From positions 1 to 17,111 of the forward strand of contig CAITFQ010000056.1 of assembly GCA_903891735.1 (NCBI GenBank): 17,111 nt of DNA, in the 5' to 3' direction. Under the pieces are notes generated by a model. The model saw only the letters and a program-made list of their open reading frames with translations, was not told the DNA's origin and made no database searches. Source of the DNA: Candidatus Uhrbacteria bacterium (GTDB lineage: Bacteria; Patescibacteriota; Patescibacteriia; UBA9934). Below are positions 12,745 through 17,111 of this stretch, one piece after another. Every line of letters starts with the position of its first letter. Position 1 is the first letter of the stretch. The position numbers were made by a program, and so were the translations under genes.

Positions 12745-13152
12745 ATGATGATTCCTAGCCACTACGGTACTTTTCCGGCTAAAACTTTGCTTGTTCTGAC
12801 CAACAACGAGCTAGCCAAACTCTTCACCTTGGTCGACCGGGAAATTGAACCCCTCTCAGTTGTCGTCACCGACGAACCTGTGCCCGACACGGATTTGCCA
12901 TCAAGCGGCGATCTCGATCATGCCAAACAAGTTCGCCGCGCCGAACTCTATCGTTTACTCAACGACGAGCTCAAACGCGTTATCGCGAGCGAGCAAATTG
13001 TCGACCTTATTCTCTGCGTCCCCGAAGCCAACAAAAACGACCTCGAAGCTGCCCTTTCTCAGGACATTTTAAAGCACCTCAAAACCCTTGTCCCCAAAAA
13101 CCTCGCTTCCATGGAACTCACCCAAGTTACCCGTATTTTATTTGAAGCTTAA
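12745..13152 (+). CDS. Host-attachment / baeRF-like protein
   Basis: A 135-residue cytoplasmic protein (134 if the second of two adjacent ATGs is used). It begins with a beta strand of the type 'lLVLTNNELAKLFTLVDRE', followed by an acidic loop. The second half (AKQVRRAELYRLLNDEL, VDLILCVPEANKNDLEAAL, LKTLVPKNLASMELTQVTRIL) matches the order seen in the host-attachment protein family (PF10116), which is related to the archaeo-eukaryotic release-factor fold. Those bacterial members have been proposed to act on ribosomes or tRNA; the original 'host attachment' name comes from an agrobacterial gene. The assignment rests on pattern and length only. A TTG start at 12736 is possible but less likely than ATG. 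AGAGG precedes the ATGs, and TAGACT eight bases upstream of 12745 could be a near-leaderless -10. Confidence 0.6.
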   Translation: MMIPSHYGTFPAKTLLVLTNNELAKLFTLVDREIEPLSVVVTDEPVPDTDLPSSGDLDHAKQVRRAELYRLLNDELKRVIASEQIVDLILCVPEANKNDLEAALSQDILKHLKTLVPKNLASMELTQVTRILFEA

Positions 13153-13160
13153 GCAGCCAA

Positions 13161-13207
13161 GCCAAAGCTGAGCTTTGGCCGCAAACAAACAATCGAGCTG
13201 AGCTCGA
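13161..13207 (+). repeat. Double-hairpin repeat, copy C
   Basis: Stem 1 GCCAAAGCT/AGCTTTGGC (13161-13179), linker CGCAAACAAACAA of 13 bases (13180-13192), stem 2 TCGAGCT/AGCTCGA (13193-13207). It lies eight bases after the stop of the host-attachment-like gene and directly before the tRNA promoter. Confidence 0.85.
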
Positions 13208-13215
13208 CCCGCTTA

Positions 13216-13244
13216 TTGCCCAATAATCGATTTCTTGCTACTCT
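13216..13244 (+). promoter_or_regulatory. Promoter of the tRNA-Cys gene
   Basis: TTGCCC, 17 bases, TACTCT, with TGC before the -10. Transcription would start about 15 bases upstream of the mature tRNA. Confidence 0.65.
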
Positions 13245-13266
13245 CCTCTCGTCACAAACCATGCTT

Positions 13267-13342
13267 GGCCGCGTGGCGAAGTGGTTAACGCGGCGGTCTG
13301 CAAAACCGCTATGCGCCGGTTCGAACCTGGCCGCGGCCTCCA
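13267..13342 (+). tRNA. tRNA-Cys (anticodon GCA)
   Basis: A complete 76-base cloverleaf: acceptor stem GGCCGCG/CGCGGCC, D arm with GCG/CGC, anticodon stem GCGGT/ACCGC around CTGCAAA (anticodon GCA), five-base variable loop, and T arm GCCGG/CTGGC around TTCGAAC. The discriminator base is U73, an identity element of tRNA-Cys, and the 3' CCA is encoded. A terminator follows at once. Confidence 0.97.
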
Positions 13343-13375
13343 AAAAATCCCGACTCACTCGAGCCGGGATCTTTT
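13343..13375. terminator. Bidirectional terminator between tRNA-Cys and the lipoprotein gene
   Basis: ATCCCG-A-CTC pairs with GAG-C-CGGGAT; T-run CTTTTGTT on the plus strand and TTTTTT on the minus strand. It ends both convergent transcripts. Confidence 0.88.
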
Positions 13376-13379
13376 GTTG

Positions 13380-13949
13380 CTATTTCGCTAATGCGGTCAC
13401 TTCCTTCGCCGACGTAATCACTTTCTCTGCCACACTCAAATCCTCATTATCCCGATACACCACAAACTTATAATTACTCCCCTTACCCTTGAAGTAATAC
13501 GTTGCATTCACACCCTGTACCAACTTATAAAATCCATTGCCAATATCCATCGCTTCCGCCGGCACCACCGAGTGTTTATCCAAACGGAACGTGCGAATAT
13601 AGCTATAGTCATCCGTCACATACGTATCCGCCGTCAACGTCGAACTACCCGTCAAAGCAATGATTTTATTCGTACTCTGTACCACCACGTCTGTCATATT
13701 ACTCGTCACCGCATTTTTGGTAATATCATTCTGTACCTGCTCGTCATACTGCGGCACCATTACCCAATCCTTTGGCAAATCAAAGGTCAAATACCAACTC
13801 CCAGTCACAACGGAGGCTGGCTTATCGACGCTCGTATTAGAATTAGCCACATCATCAATCGTCGCCACCTGGGACGTCGCTGCACAACCCCCACCTAATA
13901 AGGCTAAACTTAGCGCCACCAAACTACCTACAGCTAAATATTTCTTCAT
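13380..13949 (-). CDS. Predicted lipoprotein of unknown function
   Basis: This 189-residue protein has a lipoprotein signal peptide with lipobox LGGGC (C22), so it should be anchored to the outer face of the membrane. The mature part has a Ser/Thr/Asn spacer, then one domain of alternating strands (GSWYLTFDLPKDWVMVP, VVVQSTNKIIALTGS, KFVVYRDNEDLS). The 'WYLTFDLPKDWV' segment resembles the small PsbP-like or stress-type lipoprotein domains that begin with a 'f..p.gW' pattern, but this is too weak to name. No further cysteines are present. Its stop lies at a bidirectional terminator and its own promoter is nearly leaderless. Confidence 0.75.
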   Translation of the reverse strand: MKKYLAVGSLVALSLALLGGGCAATSQVATIDDVANSNTSVDKPASVVTGSWYLTFDLPKDWVMVPQYDEQVQNDITKNAVTSNMTDVVVQSTNKIIALTGSSTLTADTYVTDDYSYIRTFRLDKHSVVPAEAMDIGNGFYKLVQGVNATYYFKGKGSNYKFVVYRDNEDLSVAEKVITSAKEVTALAK

Positions 13950-13957
13950 ATAACAGC

Positions 13958-13986
13958 AGCTTACAACTTCCTGTAATCTCTGGCAA
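13958..13986 (-). promoter_or_regulatory. Candidate promoter of the lipoprotein gene
   Basis: Minus strand: TTGCCA, 17 bases, TAAGCT, then eight bases to the ATG at 13949. The -35 overlaps the T-tail of the upstream terminator. Confidence 0.5.
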
Positions 13987-14012
13987 ACAAAAATGAGGCA
14001 TACACCTCATTT
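13987..14012 (-). terminator. Minus-strand terminator next to the rod-like RNA element
   Basis: AAATGAGG and CCTCATTT pair around six bases; the minus strand continues TTTTTGTTT. The outer end of the hairpin touches the first base of the structured element at 14013. Confidence 0.85.
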
Positions 14013-14177
14013 CTGTTTAGAGCCAGCAGTCAGCAGAGACGAGCGGCACGTTCTACGACGACGCCAGCCGTCGGCCCTGTAACGGCGCCCGAGTCAGACG
14101 AGGTGAGCCGGCCGTTACGGTTGACGATGGCGCAGCTAGGAGTGGAACTGCCCGAGTCTCGCGCTGACTGGTAACAG
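14013..14177 (-). ncRNA. Rod-like structured RNA candidate downstream of the 3D-domain gene
   Basis: The 165 bases fold on themselves from end to end. CTGTT, CCAG, TCAGC and GAGAC (14013-14040) pair with GTCTC, GCTGA, CTGG and AACAG (14156-14177). GGCA and GTTC (14045-14053) pair with GAAC and TGCC (14145-14152). CGCCA and CGTC pair with GACG and TGGCG, and GTAACGGC (14079-14086) with GCCGTTAC (14111-14118). A central bubble of about 8 by 12 bases lies between the blocks, and a 24-base loop caps the end. The region is GC-rich, non-coding, starts five bases after a stop codon and ends at a terminator, which favours the minus strand. The rod with a central bubble recalls 6S RNA, but I see no decisive sequence signature. 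Confidence 0.55.
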
Positions 14178-14181
14178 AGCC

Positions 14182-14703
14182 TTAATTCTTATACACCTCA
14201 ATCTCAACGTTATGAATACCCCAAGCAATCGCATCACTATGCTTGGTCATCCAAATGTCGATCCGCTTATCATAACGAGCATTCATCCGGTCTTCCACCG
14301 TAAACACCTGATCGCCATAATACTTAGGGATTTTGATCTTGGTACCAATCGGCAAGAAGTTCGCCGCAATCACGCCAGGACGCACGGTGGTACCGGAAGC
14401 CGTAATAAACGGCGTATCATCACACTGACCAACTTCACTGTTATAAGCAGTGGCCGGCACGGTGATAGTGTAGGTAGGGCCACGCAAGTCAGACACTGGC
14501 AAAGCGCCATATGGTTTAAGACCGTTGGTCATAGCCGCAATCTGCAAGGTAGTGTAGGAGGTGTCCCCTGGCTTTTCGTCAGCCATTGCAGGGGCTGGGA
14601 CAAGACCATAACCAAGAACGATAGCCATGAGCACCAACAAGGCGAACTCAGCCGGCGACTTCTTGATCATCTTGCGCAACTTGGCAATAGAGAAGTTAGT
14701 CAT
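14182..14703 (-). CDS. 3D-domain protein, probable secreted peptidoglycan hydrolase
   Basis: A 173-residue protein whose C-terminal 100 residues are a 3D (three-aspartate) double-psi beta-barrel domain, related to the catalytic part of MltA-type lytic transglycosylases. Visible motifs are TAYNSEVGQ, ASGTTVRPGVIA, LPIGTKIKIP and EDRMNARYDKRIDIWM, which holds the conserved acidic residues. The N terminus has a basic start and one hydrophobic helix ending in PAPAMA, a signal peptide or anchor. The start at 14703 is chosen over upstream ATGs (14781, 14733) because a strong promoter at 14749-14777 lies downstream of the first one and the earlier codons do not look like a signal peptide. It probably trims or remodels the cell wall, in keeping with the penicillin-binding protein gene divergent from it. 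No Shine-Dalgarno site is at the right distance; a hairpin sits in the leader. Confidence 0.85.
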   Translation of the reverse strand: MTNFSIAKLRKMIKKSPAEFALLVLMAIVLGYGLVPAPAMADEKPGDTSYTTLQIAAMTNGLKPYGALPVSDLRGPTYTITVPATAYNSEVGQCDDTPFITASGTTVRPGVIAANFLPIGTKIKIPKYYGDQVFTVEDRMNARYDKRIDIWMTKHSDAIAWGIHNVEIEVYKN

Positions 14704-14718
14704 AAGGGGAAATAAAAT

Positions 14719-14740
14719 CACCTCGAAAACCATCGAGATG
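14719..14740 (-). promoter_or_regulatory. Leader hairpin of the 3D-domain gene
   Basis: On the minus strand CATCTCG pairs with CGAGGTG (one wobble) around an eight-base loop, followed by ATTTTATTT and the start codon 16 bases later. It could act as an attenuator or translational control element; the T-rich tail is interrupted. Confidence 0.4.
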
Positions 14741-14748
14741 TTAATAAC

Positions 14749-14777
14749 ACTATACCAGTTTTGGGCAAATTGGTCAA
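14749..14777 (-). promoter_or_regulatory. Sigma-70 promoter of the 3D-domain gene
   Basis: Minus strand: TTGACC, 17 bases, TATAGT, with CTGG directly before the -10, as in the promoter at 5565-5593. Confidence 0.82.
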
Positions 14778-14830
14778 GCAAAATGCCCCTTGACTTTGCT
14801 AAGGTTAGCCAAATTTAAGGTGCATAACAG

Positions 14831-14859
14831 TTGCATTTCTTAGCCCCTTACCGTATACT
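14831..14859 (+). promoter_or_regulatory. Sigma-70 promoter of the penicillin-binding protein gene, leaderless start
   Basis: TTGCAT, 17 bases, TATACT, then exactly ten bases to the ATG at 14870. It is divergent from the 3D-domain gene promoter. Confidence 0.8.
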
Positions 14860-14869
14860 CCAAACATCT

Positions 14870-17111
14870 ATGAAAAGCTACTCCAACTACCAAAATAAGC
14901 TCGGCAAATCTCCTTTAGCTCGCCTCTGGCGCCAGCACTTTGGCCATCTCGATAAAAAAACCTGGATTAAAAATCTTGCCTTAGGCGCCATCGCTCTTTT
15001 TCTCTTATTTGCCATCCTTTTCCTTGGTGCCTACGCCTGGTTTTCGCGCGATCTCCCCGATCCTAACACCCTTCTCACCCGCGACGTCTCCCTGTCCACC
15101 AAAATCTACGATCGCACTGGCACCCACCTCTTGTATGAAATCGCCGGCGACGAAAAGCGCACCCTCGTCACTTTGGACCAAATCCCTCTAGATTTACAGC
15201 ACGCCGTCATCTCCGCGGAAGACGAAACCTTCTACACTAATCACGGCATCAGCGTCAAAGGCATTCTCCGCGCTATCATTTTTGGTGGTAATCGCGGCGG
15301 TGGCTCCACCATCACGCAACAGCTCGTCAAAAACGCCATTCTCACCAACGAACCAACTATCACCCGCAAAATCAAAGAAATAATTCTCTCCCTCGCCATC
15401 GACCGCAACTTCACCAAAGACCAAACCCTCCAAATGTACTTGAACGAGATTCCCTACGGCGGCACCAACTACGGCGTCGAAACCGCCAGCCAAGCCTACT
15501 TCCACAAACACGTCACGGATCTTACTCTCGCCGAAAGCGCCACCTTGGCCGGCCTCCCCCAAGCCCCCACCCGCTACCTCAACAACCCCGACCAACTCAA
15601 AACCCGCCGCGACTGGATTCTCGGCCGCATGGTTACTTTAGGCTACATCTCCCAGGCGGACGCTGACGCTGCCGAGGCTACAGATTCCCCCATTGCCGCG
15701 GACTTCAGCAACGGCATCACTGCCCCACACTTCGTTTTCTGGGTTAAACAGCTGCTCGAAGCAACTTATTCCGAGCACGACGTCGACCAAGGCGGCCTCA
15801 CCGTCACAACAAGCCTCGACTACGACAAGCAAATGGCTGCAGAAAAGGCCGTCACCGATGGCGTGGCCAACCTCGGTTCTCGTTACGGTTTCAATAACTC
15901 AGGCCTCACCGCTATCGATCCTAAGACCGGCCAAGTCCTCGCCATGGTCGGCAGTGCTGACTACCAAAACAATGACATCGACGGCCAAGTTAACATCACC
16001 ACCCAACCTCTCCAACCAGGCTCCAGCATTAAACCTATTATTTACGCGGCCGCCTTCAACAAAGGCTACACTCCCAACACCATTCTCTGGGACGTCGACA
16101 CCCACTTCCCCGTGCCTGGCGGTGACTACAATCCCAAAAACTACCACGTTGACGAGAACGGTCCCGTCACTCTGCGCAAAGCCCTCCAGGGCTCGCTAAA
16201 CGTCCCCGCCGTCAAACTCCTCTACCTCGTCGGCGTCGACAACGCCCTCAACTTCGCGGCCAAACTCGGTTACTCCACCTTCACCGACCGCAGTCTCTTC
16301 GGTCTCGCCATCGTGCTTGGTGGCGCCAACGTCAAACTCATTGAGCACACCAACGCTTACGCCACCTTTGCCAACAACGGCCTGCATCACGACATCGTGG
16401 GCGTCCTCAAAGTTGTCGACAGCAAAGGCACGACACTCGAAGAATGGAAACCCGAAGAACACGTCGGTACTCAAGAGGTGGATCCCAACATCACCGCCAC
16501 TTTAAGCAACGTCCTCTCCGACAACGACGCCCGTAGCTACGTTTTCGGTCCCAGCAACTACCTCCAGCTCGGCGACCGCCCCGTCGCTGCCAAAACCGGT
16601 ACCACTAATGATTTCAAAGATGCTTGGACGCTTGGCTACACCCCCTCTCTCGCCGCTGGTGTCTGGGTCGGCAATACTCGCGGCACGGCCATGAGTCACG
16701 GCGCTGACGGCTCCGTTGTCGCTGCCCCAATTTGGAACGCTTTCATGAAAGCAGCCTTAGCCAACACGCCAATCGAAACTTTCCCGGTCGCCAACATACC
16801 TGTAACCGGCAAGCCTGTCCTCGACGGCGTCATGCCCAGCACTACCGTCACCATCGACACCGTCAGCGGCAAACTCGCTACTCCCCTCACCCCTGCTCGC
16901 TACCGCCAAGACCTCACCTGCGGCGAGTACCACACCATTTTGCAATACGTTAACAAAGACGATCCAACCGGCCCCGCCCCAGCCGACCCAGTCAATGCCG
17001 ACGCCTACTACACGCCCTGGGAAACTGGTATTCAAACCTGGATCACCAAACACAACGCCAATCTAAAAGAAGGTGAAACTGCTTACACCACCTGCACCAT
17101 TCCAACTGACG
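14870..17111 (+). CDS. Class A penicillin-binding protein (transglycosylase and transpeptidase), 3' partial
   Basis: At least 747 codons are open to the window edge. This bifunctional enzyme polymerises glycan strands and cross-links them at the outer face of the membrane. A cytoplasmic basic start and one membrane helix (about 35-58) lead to a glycosyltransferase 51 domain. Its motifs are SAEDETFYTNHGI with catalytic E117, then GGSTITQQLVKN, RKIKEIILSLAID, and YLNEIPYGG. The transpeptidase domain has all three motifs: S385-S-I-K388 (nucleophile and base), S442-L-N444, and K575-T-G577. The C-terminal extension after about residue 640 has a conserved-looking Cys (DLTCGEY) and a second in TTCTIP near the edge, perhaps a disulfide. 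The start follows a promoter at leaderless distance. It pairs functionally with the divergent cell-wall hydrolase gene. Confidence 0.95.
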   Translation, partial: MKSYSNYQNKLGKSPLARLWRQHFGHLDKKTWIKNLALGAIALFLLFAILFLGAYAWFSRDLPDPNTLLTRDVSLSTKIYDRTGTHLLYEIAGDEKRTLVTLDQIPLDLQHAVISAEDETFYTNHGISVKGILRAIIFGGNRGGGSTITQQLVKNAILTNEPTITRKIKEIILSLAIDRNFTKDQTLQMYLNEIPYGGTNYGVETASQAYFHKHVTDLTLAESATLAGLPQAPTRYLNNPDQLKTRRDWILGRMVTLGYISQADADAAEATDSPIAADFSNGITAPHFVFWVKQLLEATYSEHDVDQGGLTVTTSLDYDKQMAAEKAVTDGVANLGSRYGFNNSGLTAIDPKTGQVLAMVGSADYQNNDIDGQVNITTQPLQPGSSIKPIIYAAAFNKGYTPNTILWDVDTHFPVPGGDYNPKNYHVDENGPVTLRKALQGSLNVPAVKLLYLVGVDNALNFAAKLGYSTFTDRSLFGLAIVLGGANVKLIEHTNAYATFANNGLHHDIVGVLKVVDSKGTTLEEWKPEEHVGTQEVDPNITATLSNVLSDNDARSYVFGPSNYLQLGDRPVAAKTGTTNDFKDAWTLGYTPSLAAGVWVGNTRGTAMSHGADGSVVAAPIWNAFMKAALANTPIETFPVANIPVTGKPVLDGVMPSTTVTIDTVSGKLATPLTPARYRQDLTCGEYHTILQYVNKDDPTGPAPADPVNADAYYTPWETGIQTWITKHNANLKEGETAYTTCTIPTD

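Noticed and set aside
13161..13207. Repeat copy C as a tRNA-linked attachment site
   Set aside because: It lies upstream of the tRNA promoter, is not part of the tRNA sequence, and the same repeat occurs at two sites without tRNA.
14034..14180. A minus-strand open stretch over the rod-like element
   Set aside because: No start codon or ribosome-binding site, and the sequence is explained by end-to-end base pairing.
15194..17053. Several minus-strand frames opposite the penicillin-binding protein
   Set aside because: The plus strand encodes an intact enzyme with every catalytic motif; the minus frames are low-complexity shadows.
1..17111. CRISPR array, rRNA, insertion sequence or prophage genes
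   Set aside because: No regularly spaced repeats, rRNA motifs, transposase or phage structural genes were seen.

Overview
The window looks like part of a Patescibacteria (Candidate Phyla Radiation, probably Parcubacteria-like) genome. The reasons are the tandem two-helix 'T4SS pilin' proteins typical of that group, genes without Shine-Dalgarno sites, several starts that look leaderless, a compact layout, and a fermentative, surface-oriented gene set. The exact lineage cannot be read from the sequence.

Layout. (1) 1-1300: the 3' part of an ABC-transporter sugar-binding protein, ended by a strong terminator. (2) 1303-4048: six consecutive small paralogues of the VirB2/TrbC-like pilin family, served by at least three internal promoters and closed by a UUCG terminator. 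(3) 4103-7774: an island of visibly different character. It is GC-rich, uses G-ending codons (AAG, CTG, GTG) and has GGAG ribosome-binding sites. It holds two small exported proteins on the minus strand and a 620-residue five-helix membrane protein on the plus strand, none of which I recognise. (4) 7821-11571, minus strand: cysteine desulfurase, [3Fe-4S]-type ferredoxin, FAD oxidoreductase and bifunctional phosphoglucose/phosphomannose isomerase, with two junctions of the form TAG-T-ATG. (5) 11704-12693, minus: soluble DipZ-like thioredoxin protein, divergent from a host-attachment/baeRF-like protein at 12745-13152. (6) tRNA-Cys(GCA), a lipoprotein, and a 3D-domain cell-wall enzyme. (7) 14870 to the end: a class A penicillin-binding protein running off the window.

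The most unusual material is non-coding. Three dispersed copies of a double-hairpin repeat (2728-2774, 5615-5661, 13161-13207) keep an exact 13-base A-rich linker while their stems change by compensating substitutions. Two long rod-like inverted-repeat structures (11581-11707 and 14013-14177) each sit directly at the stop codon of a minus-strand gene; the second abuts a terminator and could be a small RNA. Several genes share a fixed promoter-to-start geometry (TATACT, ten bases, ATG).

Together the protein genes suggest a cell that imports sugar, isomerises it, carries iron-sulfur redox proteins, remodels peptidoglycan and displays several pilin-like subunits. How the GC-rich island fits in is unknown.
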